In this document: in pieces, positions 33,751 through 46,646 of the stretch
How positions within the stretch are numbered: position 1 is the stretch's first letter
How the letters are laid out: each line of letters begins with the position of its first letter
Assembly: GCF_002878395.1 (NCBI RefSeq)
Contig: NC_061111.1
Location: 29,918,480-29,982,479, forward strand
DNA length: 64,000 nucleotides
Direction of reading: 5' to 3'
Source of the DNA: Capsicum annuum
Lineage: Eukaryota > Streptophyta > Magnoliopsida > Solanales > Solanaceae
Position numbers and translations under genes: made by a program
The notes under the pieces: model-generated
The model's database searches: none
What the model saw: only the letters and a program-made list of their open reading frames with translations
Told to the model about the DNA's origin: nothing

Positions 33751-35914
33751 TGTCAATATCCAAGGCTACCCCCTAGTTGCAACAACAATGTTTATGATCA
33801 AAAGTGACCACAAGCTAACCCATGAACTGGTACCTGTTGTGGGTTCTAAATAAATTAACAAAATATACATGTATGGAAATAAACTGTTACACCATAAGGG
33901 TTTTAAGAACTAAGAAAACACAATTGAATCCACAAGTCTAAAGTATATATGAAAATACTGAAATCTGACTGATAAGACTGACAAACTAATTGACTGTCTG
34001 AAATAAATGAAAGCCTCTAACTGACTGACTAGGAAGCTGATAGGACAAACCTTTAACTAACTCCTAATGACTAAGAAAAGGAAATACTGAAATGACTAAA
34101 ATAAGAATAATAGGTCCCTGAAATATAAGGACTCACCAGTACTAATGCTGACTAGCTAAACTTTCTAAGCACAATTAGTAAACTGAGCATCCAAACCTAT
34201 TATATTAATTATCATAGAGCAAAGAAAAGTATGTAATCATTACTTTGAATGTACTGGTAAATGAGTTGAGGTTAGGGTGAGATGCATGAGTTTGTGTGCA
34301 TGAAGTAAAGAATAACTGATTAGCATGACATTACTGAATATAAATACGTGATAGCTATAAAATCTAAGAAGGCATGAAAAAACATGTAACATGATTCTAA
34401 AATAGTTTATAAATTGAAATACTGAAATTTGATAACTAAATAACTGGTAGGCTATATGCTATTGTCAAGCAAACCTGAACTGAATTCTGTACTGAATACT
34501 AAATTGAGACTATAGGGGTTAGCTATAACCGATGGGTGGATCTAATATGTAACCTAGTTGAAAGGATGATTGTACCTTGCCAAGGGTATAAATAACTAAC
34601 TGATGATGTGGACTCCATAAGGTAAATCAGATGTCCTGAAGGAAGAGGGTATCACACTAATACCCCTCAAAATCTATAGTGGCACCGTAGGTCTAGAACT
34701 TAGGGACTACTACTAGTGCCTCATCCCTAACTGATGGGGGAATACATCATCCATAGGTACACTCAATGCTAAGGGTTACTCCAAACTGAATGACACTAAA
34801 ATACTAACTGGTGTATGCACTGAAGCTGATAAGCTTAGGTCATGGTATTTGAAAACAACAGTGAACAAAGATTTTGAAAGATACTGAAATTATGTAAAAA
34901 ATTTGGTATCGGGTGTTCATAACTAGACAGCACTAAATGAAAATAACAACGATGACATATTTAAGCTTTAAAAACCATAATTGAGGATCATTGCTCAAAA
35001 TCCAACCTTTAGACATTTCATCAAACACATGGGAGTCATGAATTTAAGCATGGGAATTGGTAAAGCATGTGATAATGACATAGATGCAATACTAACACCA
35101 TGAATTAGGGATTTTAACATGAAAATTTCCATCATTCAAATGGGAAATACTCACTTATCATAAAACACATGTAAACCTAGTTTATACTCAAAATTCATAA
35201 GAGTTTCATGGAGATAATTCATCATAAGAATCTAAAATTCATAATTTAAAACATAAAATTTGATTTTTAGACTCCATGGGTGAAAATAAACCATGGATGA
35301 ACATCACACATACCTTAATCCCTTAAGATTGGTAGGGAAACACAATCTTGAAAGCTTTCTTGAAGTTCTTGGATTGGGACATGAAATTTCATGGTTTTCT
35401 TGGAAGGAAGATGATTGAATTTGATGAACTTTGGGAAAGGGAGGGTTTGTATTTGAGAGTAATATGGAGAGTTAGGGAAAATAATGCCCTAACTAAATTT
35501 TAATTATGTGTTTTTACTAATAGGGTTGGTGGGAAAAAGACATGATTGCCCCCAGGGATTAAATTCGTAACTAGAATGACGATTGAAGGACTATTGCGAT
35601 GCGGTATAGGCCTCATCGCTATACCACTGGGATGTGCCATAATCACGTTAAGCTTCTAGAATCGAAATCCAAACATGACCCAATCGTTATTCAAAAATTC
35701 AAAACTTACCTAAGACATGGTCTTTACACCTATGGATATGAATTAACTCAAAAACTTATGTCTCGGGTTTTGGAAGTCTACTTTAAAAATCATTGAAGTT
35801 AAGAATCCAAAGATAAGTCTAAGTCTCCAACACTTGGTTAAATTTTCTGGTTCTAAGCCTCTTATGCATGCCTTATGAGTTGATCAGAACTAGGAAAAAG
35901 TATGGGGTATTACA
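33751..35914 (-). mobile_element. shared C LTR (5' of C1, 3' of C2)
   Basis: 2164 bases; plus strand TGTCAATATCC...GGGGTATTACA. Followed at 35915 by plus-strand 'acatctcccctggg', a polypurine tract on the coding strand belonging to C2. The LTR therefore sits between two internal regions. Confidence 0.85.
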
Positions 35915-37860
35915 ACATCTCCCCTGGGAACATTCGTCCTCGAATGAGACTAATTAAGCTAAGAATACTAAGGAACTGAGATTATATAGTGAACATGTAT
36001 AACTTGAAATATCATTACTTCACTGAGTCTAAAACATAATTGATCGCTGAACTAATTCATTAATGCATGCAATGGCATAAAGATGATTATATCATTGGAT
36101 CTTATAATGGAAAAGAGATAATCTAAGGAAAATTGTTACCTTAAGTCGAGTCTGAGTTTTTGGAGAAAAGATGAGGGTACTTGGTATGCATATCTGCTTC
36201 TGCTTCTGCTTCCCAAGGGGCTCCCTTAATGAACTTATTCTGCCAAAGAACTTTGACCAAGGAAACTTCTTTGTTCCTCAGTCTACGAATCTGATGATCA
36301 AGAATCTCAACTGGAATTTCTTTGTAAGATAGGATATCCTGAACATCTGTAGCCGTTAACGGAACTACTACTGCTGAATCACTAGCATACTTCTTTAACA
36401 AAGACACGTGGAACACTGGATGCACTGATGAAAAATCTACATGCAACTCAAGCTCATACGCTACCTTTCTATAATATCTCAAGATTCTTTAAGGGCGGGG
36501 ACTAAGCTTTCCTTTCTTGCTAAATCTCTTCACTCCCTTCATGAGAGAGATTTTCAAATATACAAAATCCCTAAATTCAAACTTAAGATCTGTTCTCCTC
36601 ACATCTGCATAAAATTTTTGACTATTTTGGGTTGTATTCAATCTTTCTCTAATCAACTAAACTTTCTCCATTGCATCAAAACTGAATTTAGCGCTACCCG
36701 AGCCGCCTCACCTACCTTAAACTAACCAATAGGGGATCTATATCTCCTCCCATAGAGTGTCTCAAATGAATCCATCTAGTTACTGGAGTGATAACTGTTG
36801 TTCAAGGCAAACTCGATCAAGGGTACGTGGTTATCCCAACTACCTTTAAAGTCAATGGCACAAGCCCTTAACATGTCCTCTAGATTTTGAAAAGTCCTCT
36901 ATGCCTGACCATAATTCTAAGCTATACTGAGGTAAACTTGGGTACTAAGACTTTTCTGAAATGCCTTACAAAAGTGAGCGGTACTCTATCTTAAATGATA
37001 GACAACGGAACTCCATATAATCTAATTAACTCCCTAAGGTAAATCTTGGTATAATCCTTCACTGAGTAAGAAGTATGAACTGAAAAGAAATGAGTTGATT
37101 TGGTCATTATATCTACAATGACCCATATCAAATCATGTTGATGATGCATACAAGGCAAACCCGTAACTAAATCCATGTTCACCACTTCCTACTTCTAAGT
37201 AGGAATGTTGAACTCCTGTATTATACCACTAAGACTCTGGATTTCAACTTTAACCCACTTACAGTTAGCACACTTAGCCAAAAACTTTGTGATATCTTTC
37301 TTGATACAACTCAACTAATAGATTTTTCGCAAATCGTGGTACATCTTAGTGGCTCCTAGTTGAATAGAATAATGCGCACCATGCGCTTCTACAAGAATCT
37401 GCTACCTCAAAATATCAACACACGGCACACATAGTCTACCCTAACATTACAACATACCATCTCCTCCTTGGGAGAAACCTCAACTTTCTGATCTCTTTCT
37501 AATTCTTTCAATTGAACCATACTGGGATCCCTATCTTGTTTCTCCTTTACTTTGAAAACCAATGAATATTCTGAACTATTTTGAACCCAAACACTACCCA
37601 CAGCTGAATCGACTAATCAAATACCTAATCTAGCAAGCTAATGAACCTCTTGAACCAACCTCTTCTTATAATTCTCAACATGAGCAACACTACCCATAGA
37701 TAATCTACTAAGGGCATCTGCCACCGCATTGACCTTGCCTGAATAATACAACACACCCATATCAAAATGTTTTAACAATTCTAACTACCTCAACTTATGA
37801 AGATTTAAATCTCTCAGCGAAAACACATACTGTAAATTTTTATAATCCGTGAAAACCAAT
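35915..37860 (-). pseudogene. C2 integrase, chromodomain and RNase H end
   Basis: Best preserved C-terminus of the array: 113 open codons at 36141-36482, with 'VHPVFHVSLLKKY' (end of integrase), then 'IPVEILDHQIRRLRNKEVSL' and 'VKVLWQN', and a Trp-Glu-Ala-Glu segment ending 'YPHLF', the chromodomain-like tail of Tekay/Del elements that is thought to steer integration to heterochromatin. The integrase core first Asp is in 'VNMDLVTGLP' (36991-37185). The linker is at 37407-37601 ('EYSLVFKVKEKQDRDPSMVQ'). RNase H end at about 37640-37850. Stops throughout. Confidence 0.85.
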
Positions 37861-37881
37861 GCATCGCAAGAAATATAAGAA

Positions 37882-38247
37882 GCAGCCTAGTGTGGTCCTT
37901 TTCTATGGATGATGCCAATTTGGTGTTCAAATGGGTGAAACAGGTTAAACTGGCCCTTTTTAGACCAGGCTTATGTACCACCACCTATGAGCCTGGGAGT
38001 GGGCCCGTGGCTCGGGCCTACTTTAAGCCCAAAATCTATCGAGGTGTGCCTGAGAAGCTTGGGAGCAGCCTAGTATGGGATGTTTCTATGGATGAGCCTA
38101 ATTTGGTGTTTAAATGGGTAAAACAGGGTAAATTAGACCTTTTTAGGCCAGGCTCGTATACCACCACCTACAAGCCCGAGAGTAGGCCTGTGACTCAAGC
38201 GTCTTTTACACCCAAAATAGATCGAGGCGTGCCAGGGAAGCTTGGGA
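37882..38247 (+). repeat. satellite-like dimer, 183-bp unit
   Basis: Two diverged copies of a 183-bp unit starting 'gcagcctagt' (37882, 38065); the next start would be 38248 (gtaacctac). 183 is a multiple of three, so a 131-codon frame runs through both copies, but the two halves are simply repeats of each other and I do not call it a gene. The dimer replaces about 390 bases of RNase H/RT sequence present in C1 (about 30690-31080). GC is higher than the flanks. A Solanaceae satellite origin is likely; its family was not identified. Confidence 0.85.
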
Positions 38248-38427
38248 GTAACCTACTAATATCTAACAGATATATGGGTCTATAGCAGTTTCTCACAGCT
38301 TTTTTTTTTAGAGGGTCAACTCTAATGCCATCACTGAAAATAATATGGGCCAGGAAAGCTATTGATCTTAGCCAAAACTCGCACTTACTGAATTTGGTAA
38401 ATAATTTGGTAAAAAGGATCATATCGT
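38248..38427 (-). pseudogene. C2 reverse transcriptase fragment
   Basis: The coding strand gives 'FTKFSKCEFWLRSIAFLAHI' and then 'GIRVDPLKKKAV', the segment after the RT catalytic box. It ends at the G insertion site. On the far side of G (58839 on) the sequence is D gag start, so C2 and D were joined by a deletion before G inserted. Confidence 0.8.
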
Positions 38428-38432
38428 TAGGA
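38428..38432. repeat. G target-site duplication, left copy (TAGGA)
   Basis: TAGGA before TGTAATGATCC; the identical copy is at 58834-58838. Confidence 0.9.
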
Positions 38433-40116
38433 TGTAATGATCCTTTTGTTTTTTTTCATGTTTCTGCTTATCTTTGCAATTAGGGCTACTCTATAGCTTC
38501 CCCAAGTCGTTTATGACTTGCTGGGACTGATGAGTCATTTTTTGGGCAGTTTATTTGATTTTTTGAGCCAATTCCCTATTATAAAGTCCTTGTGAGTTCC
38601 AAATAGCCATCAGGCAAAAACTTCATTGAAATGATCTCTGATACTAATTTTGACTATTCTAGTAGATCCAAAATATTAATCTTGGTATAGGTAGACCTTT
38701 GATTTGGGTTCCAATGCACCCGAGCTCATTTTGACAGATTGATCGGAAAGTTGGAAAATTGAAATATGGGTGTGGAACCCAAAATGACCTCTGATTAAAA
38801 ACCTAATTTATCCATCACATCTGGAACATCGATTCTAGGCTAGGAGGACCCTTGGTTTAGGTCACAAAGCTTCCAAACTTATTTTGAGCTATTGAGCAGA
38901 TTTTATTAAAAATTAAACTATAGGTGTGGGCCCCACTTTTTTTCAAAACAATCTTGGATAAAAGTTTTGATGATTTTAATGGATTTGAAATCTGGTTTAG
39001 ACTCAAATTTTACTATTGGATCATGTTATTTGGGCATTTTCCATTTATCTTTCAGAGCCTAAAACCCTAAATGGGTATGATAACTCAAAATTAAGTCTTT
39101 TGGGTGTCTAGAGAGCTTGGTAAACATCTTTTATCAAGATTATCATTTAGATTAAGGTAAGATTTATCACTTTATTATTGAATTTCTTAGTTCTTGACCC
39201 AAAATCGCAATTTATCTTAGGGCTTTATTTAGACCTAAATTTGGTTTTTTTGCACCTATTAATTGAGGGTTCTGATTCTTGGGTGATGTATGAATATGGG
39301 GTTGACCTTGGAAAGATGATTTCTATACCTGGGACCCACTTAGGGTTCTTGTTGTTGTTTTTAGACCTAAAGTACAATAGTGCAATATGGGTATCATTAG
39401 ACTCGTATTAATGAGTAGATTATGGTATGGATAGAATGATGGCATTTTGGGTATTGTGAAGTGTAGAAGAGCATATGGTACATGATGTGGGGTTTTATGG
39501 TTTCGCCATGAGGTAGGCTTCTACTTACTCTTCTTTAAAGGTATATGTATTATGTATGACATGTGAATATGAATGTTAGGCTTGATTATTAATAAATAAC
39601 CTAGTATTGATTATTGTTGTTTAGGAAATTAGATGAGGGTTTTGGACTCGTAAGGTTGTATGTTTATGACCCTTTTAGAATCCTATTGCCTTCTCCCTAG
39701 ATCAAATTAGTTTGTAGTATGGAAATATTATGATGATAGGTTTTGGATGTGGTCCAAGTGTTGGAATCATGGTTCGTGTGGTTGACCTTAGTTGGGCTAG
39801 TCTAGTGATCCTGAAACTGTATCTTGGGGTAGAATCAACATAATTGCCTATGTTTCTAGATGAATTTCCAATTTTAGGATTAGTTATGACTTACTTTACA
39901 TCTAGAAGTTGAATCAGATACCTTAGCTTAGTTTTTGGTGTAGTTTACCTAAATGTGGAGATTAAAGATTAAAGTGAGGTCATCTGACCTACTTAGGCTA
40001 AGACTTGTGTTAGCTGTTATGGGCTTAGTTGTAGATAGTAGGCCTAGTTCAGACTAATGAGTCTTATTTTTTAGATTTACTTGGTGAATTAATAAATTCT
40101 GATGATTTCACCTGAT

Positions 40117-40390
40117 TATGATTAATGGGCTATAGAGATGTTAACTTTCTATTGGTTATGATATTTATCCCATAAAGATGCATTTTTCTTTTAATTATGA
40201 TATTTGACACATAGAGATGCATTTTCCTTTTAGTTATGATATTTGTCCCATAGAGATGCATTTTCCTCTTAGTTATGATATTTGGCCCATAAAGATGCAT
40301 TTTTTCTTAGTTATGATATTTGGTCTATAGATATGATTTTCCTCTTAGTTATGATTATTGGGCTTATAGAGATGATTTTTATTTGGTTTA
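40117..40390. repeat. 39-bp tandem repeats in G
   Basis: About seven units with core 'ttatgatatttggcccatag' and 'agatgcatttt'. Unit starts at 40156, 40195, 40234, 40273, 40311 and 40349 give a period of 39, then 38. Units degrade at both ends. Confidence 0.9.
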
Positions 40391-42487
40391 TAATGTATGA
40401 CCTATAGATATGAGATGTCTAAAAGAGGTGATATGCTCATTAATATTATGCCTCCTAAATGTGCGAAGCCTCCTAGATGTGAAAAGATTATAGATATACT
40501 ATGACTTATTATTATGATTGTCGATATGCATTTCAAATATGTATATGGGCTTAAGGTCGTGATTATGATATCATGATTATTCTAGATATATTATTAAGTT
40601 GAGGCTCATTTTATGATATTTGTTGGATATCCAGGAAGTAATTATCCTTGTCAAGGATACGATTGTAGAATATGGACACATATATGTGTATTTTTCCTAT
40701 AATTTCATTGATTGAATACTGGTGATGGCATGCATAGATTTGATTCCCTCATAACTATTATATTGGTATTAATGTGATCCTAGCTAAAATACAACCTTAT
40801 CACTATTTTTCTAAATAGGTGTTAAAACTCATTTTTCACCTTAACAATGGATTTCTTTACTATAATAATTGTCTAACTAAATGGAATATTTATATGTATA
40901 AAATACGTTAAGAATATTGTTTTAAAAATTTGACCAAGACAAATTCTGGTCCATGACTTAACACTATTATTTACTTCGATCATGAGATATTTCAACCCTT
41001 TCTACACTTTTACAATGATTTTGTTTCGAACATCATTCCAGGCAATAGACTTACAAATTTACACTTTTTTAGCCATGGATTGAGTTTGTGCATCTATTAT
41101 ATATCTATATATATGTAGCGATTATTATGATGATATATATACTCGATTTGAGTCTAGAGGATATTGTTGTGATGATATATATATATATATATATATACCT
41201 AGTTTGATTCTGAATGATATTATGATGATATATTGATACCCGACAAGGACGAAGGTTGATTAAGATGATGAGTATGGTTACAGTGATGATATTGTGACGT
41301 TTATTGTGTACCCTACATTCATTATTTCATGTACGTTGCCTATCACCATTATGCGCCTATGTCTATTAGCCAGTATGGGACGATTGTTTGGATATGAGTG
41401 ATGAATATGCCTTGTGTTATTATATGTTGACTGAACCTTCCGAGCCTTGGGCAGTGCGGGTATATATAGGCTTGTCCAGATATTTGTTTGTCAAGAATAA
41501 CCAGTTACTCATGCTGTTATTGATATTGTTATTGTCATTATTATGTTTATTTTTATGGCTAGCTTGTGACAGATTGGTCATTGATTTAGTATCAAGATTT
41601 GTGGTATGTTCCCATCCTTTTTAATCTTACGATTGCATTATTATACATGATAAATTCATGTCTAGCCATGCGGGTTAGAAACCCTTCTTATAAGAGTATT
41701 AAATCCTAATCAGATTATAATGAGGTCTTAAAATGAGGACATTATATATCTAGCTTTCGTACAATCGTATATCTCACTTTTATTTGTTCACATTGTATAT
41801 TTATTCCTTAGACTTTTATATTGTTATCTAACTTTCTTTTTCCCTTGATTCACATATTATCCTGGGATATACGGTATAGTATTGATATTTATGAATTTGG
41901 ACATGAATAGGATAGTTCATCCTTGATACTTGCTTAGACTTATCATGTTAGTTTCTTGGACATAAATAGAATAGGCTATCCTTATTGTCTCATTGACCTG
42001 TTATATGATTTATGGACTTTTGGGTGGAATTTTCATTCTATTTATATTTTGTATATATCTGTTTTATCTTTGTAGCTCATTTGGAAGTAGCCTAATTAGT
42101 ACCATTTGTTTGGTACTCATACTACACTTCTGTAGCTTAAAGATCATAGTATGAATTATCTCTATTGTTGTGTCTATGGCGTGCGGAGCAACCATGGTTT
42201 AGAGAATGAGAGTGAGATCCTGACGTCCAGAGTATTATTTACCTCCCTCTTATATATTAGACTAGTATTTGTATTGTATTCAAAGAAAATTTGTATCAGT
42301 GTAATTTTATTGATATTTCACTCTTCTACTCTAATATATTAGAAGCTCTTGTACTAATACCACCAAGTTTAGGGATTGACTTATGTAATTGATCTTTGTT
42401 TAATTTATTTTATATTCTTTTCTATATATTATTGATTAGTCTATTACTAGACATTTACGACTACGGGTTGGGCCTTCCTACTAGTGG

Positions 42488-44119
42488 TGATAATGCTGAA
42501 CTTACACGTTAATTTAGTGTAAGGTGATCGTCGTCAATATATTTACCCAACTTTGGAGTCGGGGTCGAATCCACAGGGAACAATGTGAGTGGCGATTAAA
42601 CTAATCTGAAACTAAAGCTACAAGTTAAATTCAAAAAAATCATACAAAAAGATAAAATGGGAGTTTTCAATGATCAAACAAATACTAAGGTTGTAACTTG
42701 CTTCAAAACTCAAAGCCAAAATTTCAATATTTCAAATCAATGATAAAGAAAAAACTAGGGTTGCGATCACTATGATTACTAATCCCCATTAAATAATAAC
42801 TGTAGAATTGGGTTCTCATGATTTGGGGGAAACACCAGATTATCAGTTTCGACAATCCATCTAAGTGTTTCTCAACCTACCTAGATGTTGAACTCCCTAA
42901 TTCTCTCGAACATAGGGAAACATGCTATTCATACTGATTTATCTCAAGTTGATCAATCTTGTTACAACATTAATCATTAGATGAGAACTTAACCTTTCCA
43001 AATCTTCATTGATAATTCGCTACCTTTAGTTTATTTCTCAGTTCAAGCAAATCAACATAAGGCTGGATCTATTATTTGCAACCAATAAATAACAATCATA
43101 ACAAAGAAATTATCAACATGTCCCCACAATCACTCAAACCCTAATCAACTATTAAATCCATGGAGGAATAATCATAGATCCCGCAACCCTAGTTCTTGGT
43201 TTTAGTGCAACATGAAAAAGAAAGAGATAGCAACAACTTTATTCATCATTCAAAGTAATTAAACTTACAAAATATGAAGTCTAAAGTTCATTCTCTTCCA
43301 AGTTCAAAGAGAAAATTCCCACAACCAAATCATAGAGTTGAAAACTAAATGCTAAGTTAAGATCCCCCAAAGAGAGATAAACTGGCCTTTGGAACGAGTT
43401 CCAATCATTTCTGGATGTTCAAGATGATGAATGAAAACCCTAACATATGCTTTAAATACTTCATCCAAATAATGGAAACAAAATCATAGATCATAGTATT
43501 TTCTCGGACAGGCGACGACGTGTGTGATGGCTTATCAGGAGTCTGACAACTTATCTGAAATGTCATCAGCTCCTCTTAACTTTTGACAATCTCTGCCTTA
43601 GGTTAACGATGAGATGTGACAGCTTACAAGACATATGATGACTTATCAGAATTGTCGTCGCTTCATCACTTCAAATCCAATTCCCTGCGTAAGCCTAATG
43701 ACGCGCCTGACGGCTTATCACCTTTCTGATATCCTATCACAATTGTCGTCATGAATTCTAGCTGAAGCTTATTCTCTGTCTAAGACTAACGACAAGCCTA
43801 TCGGATTATCACACTTCTAACGGCCTATCATAGATGTCGTTATGAATTCCAGCTAAAACCCATTCTCTATCTAAAGCTAATGGCAACTCTGATAGCTTAT
43901 CACAAGGCAGACGACTTATCAGACAAGTCGTCAGCTATACATCCCTCTCTACTTACTCAAAAATCAACTCTTTTACTTCCATTATTGTTGGTTCTTTTGC
44001 ATCTTGACTTTTACTGCAATATCAAATAGAAAACAATTAAAAACGACAAAAGTTACTTAAGACTTTACAATTATTCTTAGTTAAAAGCCTCAAATGTGTT
44101 AGCATTTGCTCATGTATCA
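42488..44119 (-). mobile_element. B 3' LTR
   Basis: 1632 bases, homologous to 57156-58785 ('actttggagtcggggtcgaa' near 42551 and, with one change, near 57221). 43.5-43.96 kb is a cluster of palindromic TGACGAC/CTTATC modules. One at 43910-43932 has a perfect 8-bp stem: GACGACTT, 7-base loop, AAGTCGTC. Confidence 0.9.
43500..43960. repeat. cluster of palindromic TGACGAC-CTTATC-GTCGTCA modules (B 3' LTR)
   Basis: Several copies of 'gacttatca' flanked by inverted GACGAC/GTCGTC arms. The same clusters are at 46130-46470 (A 3' LTR), 54770-55120 (A 5' LTR), 58180-58620 (B 5' LTR), 60850-61100 (D 5' LTR), 25710-25830 (D 3' LTR) and 50200-50450 and 50940-51080 (A internal). TGACG is the core of as-1/TGA bZIP sites and GATAAG (CTTATC) the I-box/GATA core; binding is inference. 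Confidence 0.8.
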
Positions 44120-45150
44120 ACACCCTCAACTTTATATAATTGTTTGTCCTCAAGCAACTAAAATACAACCAAGAGGGATACAGAGTACATTCAATAGTCA
44201 ACCATCCATATTATCTCAAATCATCTTCACCATCTCCAAGGTCAATTAATTTAAAAACAACAACTGTGCATATTATTGAAGAACAACAATGCGACACACA
44301 GTAATCAAGATACGGCATGAATTTAGCAACAACAACCATGCATATACCACGATTATACTATCCAAATAAGTTAGCAACTAGCAACGTAACCAGTGTGTCC
44401 TCACTACAAAGAAGTCCCACTCCACTTATATCACACATCACATATATAACCATGGGGACAATCAAAAGACACTCTCATAATGAAGTTCCAATCAATGTAT
44501 GCCAAATACCATAGGCTTTCCCTTATTTTCATTACCAAGATTTTCAGATAGGTCAGATAGGATCACTATAGGTCTTCTTTTTGTCTTGTAATGTAGGCTA
44601 GGGGCTGGTATGATACTCGATGATATTTAAAGAGACTAAGCCTCTTTGACACTACACTAGCTTCTGGGGTCTCACTTATAAACCTTTTTTGATTCTTCTC
44701 TTTTCTTGATCACACATATTCCGGATGGGTGCGGTCTTTTTTACAATCACTTCTTTTTTTCACAACTTTTCTTTTCTTGTTCTTTTCTACCACATACAGC
44801 CTTGCATATATTTTTATTACCATTTTTCATACTCACTTTATATCACACACCCCTATGATAGCCACCCTCAACTTAGGCTATTTGCCTAAGTTAAAGTGCA
44901 CAATATCCAAGGAGGACCAGGGCCAAAACAGGTTCATTATGATATAAATGGGACAGTGATAGGTGATATCAAAAAAAATAGGCTATTCAAGCTCAAAATA
45001 GGGATCAAGGGATATTATGCATACAGGAAAGGTCATTTAGGCTAAAAGTGGATGAATATCAATAATGGCTTATAATCCTTTCCTAACCGCTATCCTACAA
45101 CCAAGGAAAGACCAACCAGGCAAGTTCTGTATTTAACACACAATGGGAAC
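44120..45150 (-). other. B 3' internal end
   Basis: No gene. Next to the LTR, on the coding strand, 'gcttgaggacaaacaatt' and an AAGTTGAGGGTGT purine tract form the primer site for plus-strand synthesis, as in F. The rest matches the A region 46647-47650 (shared 'ataggctttcccttattttc' near 44510 and 47020). The A insertion point is at 45150. Confidence 0.7.
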
Positions 45151-46646
45151 TGATAACGCTCAAACTACACCTCTCTAATAAGAATGTAAGCGATCATTAT
45201 CAATATAAAACCCAACTAGTTAGGGTGGAATCCCACAGGGAATATGGTGTGAACTAAAGTCGTTTGCAATTTAATCAACTGATAGCTGGATGTTTCATGA
45301 AATAGGGTTTTTTTAGTTAGTAATTAATTGTTGGTCAGTTTAGTTACATTGTTCGTAATCAAGAGTTTATGGAAAAACCATAATTATGTTCACTAGGGGT
45401 TTTGGTACTTGACAGATGCTAATGGTGGTTCAAGACTCTCACAGTATGTAGGACAACAAGTTAACTTTATCGAAGTTATGCCTAAATGTATCTCGACCTA
45501 CTTAAGCAGTTAATTACCTAATTCTCTCGGACTTAGGGAATTTATACTCATGACCAGATTTCACCTCAGGTTAATCAACTTTGTTACAACGTCAATTATT
45601 AAATAAAAGTTTTTAGTGCTTCCAAGTCCCTGTTAATAATTTACTTCCCACTATATTTGATTTCATTCTCAAGCAAATCAAAGCAGATGTTATCAATCAT
45701 TTTCAACCAATAGACTATAATCAAAACCTAAGAATTATCAAGGAGTCTTACCACCTTTTGAATCTTTAACACTCAGCACCTTATCAAAATTTAACCCTAG
45801 ATCCCATAATTCAGGTTAAATGAATCTAGCCACTCATGATGTAATAATCTAAACAACTAGTTATATTCATGATTTGAAAGATAAACTTACCACAAGATGA
45901 ATAGAAACAAGAGATTCTCAAATTAGATCACAATAGTAATCCTAAAATAGTGATGATAATTTCTTCAAAGTAATTGCTTGTTCAAGTCAAGAAACTAGAG
46001 AGAGAAAATATCAAAATACGTGTCTCTAAAAGATCTTCGAAAACCTCAAGAAAACCCTCAACAAGACTTTAAATAGTTTATCCTAAATAAGGAAACAAAA
46101 TCATAGAGTTTAAGAATCACTCGAATTAGGTGACGAAATTCGTGACAACCAATCAGGAGGCTGACGACTTATCACAAATGTCATCAGCTCCTCTTTGTTT
46201 TTGATACTCGCTGCTTTAGGCTGATGACAAATTGTGACATTCTATCAACTTCTTGATGACTATCATGAATGTCGTCAAGTCTCTACCTCATCTCTCATCT
46301 TTTGCCTTAGGTTGACGGCAATTTTGATGACCTATCAGCTCCTTGACGGCTTATCATAAAATATCATCACAACTCCCAACGTAGGTACATTCTCTATCTG
46401 AGGCTAACGATGAAGCTAATAACTTATCACAAGGTTGACAACTTATCAGAAATGTCGTCAGCCATACTTCTCTTTGGATTACTTTAGATTTCAACTCCTC
46501 TAATTTCATCCTTGTTGGTTCTCTTGCATCATAGCTTCTACTACAAAATCAAACCTAAAACAATCAAAAACAACAAAAGTTGCTTAAGACTTTGCAATTA
46601 TTCTTAGTTAAAAGCCTCAAATATGTTAGCATAAGCTCACATATAA
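45151..46646 (-). mobile_element. A 3' LTR
   Basis: 1496 bases matching 53828-55291. The right terminus is altered (coding strand TTATATGTGAGC where the 5' LTR has TGATGTGTGAGC). It has a palindrome cluster at 46130-46470. The first ~100 coding-strand bases are close to the B LTR. Confidence 0.85.

Larger units (their letters stand above)
26656..38427 (-). mobile_element. C element array: LTR-internal-LTR-truncated internal (Tekay/Del-like)
   Basis: Read on the minus strand: truncated internal region C2 (38427-35915), LTR (35914-33751), full internal region C1 (33750-28761), LTR (28760-26656). The middle LTR has a polypurine tract on one side (from C2) and a primer site on the other (into C1), so it serves as 3' LTR of C2 and 5' LTR of C1. 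This is the expected product of recombination between two copies. Flanks (TTGCA on the left, coding sequence on the right) show no duplication. H (5150-6935) is the same family. Confidence 0.8.

Noticed and set aside
26651..35919. target duplication around C1
   Set aside because: TTGCA on the left and ACATC on the right do not match; the right flank is C2 internal sequence, so none is expected.
37890..38285. 131-codon open frame
   Set aside because: It is two copies of a 183-bp repeat whose length is a multiple of three; the two halves repeat each other and nothing resembles a known protein.
39178..39411. 77-codon frame in G
   Set aside because: LTR sequence with no family match; chance frame.
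41388..41624. hydrophobic 78-codon frame as a membrane protein gene
   Set aside because: It lies inside the G solo LTR in TTA/TTG-rich sequence; no start context or relative, so chance.
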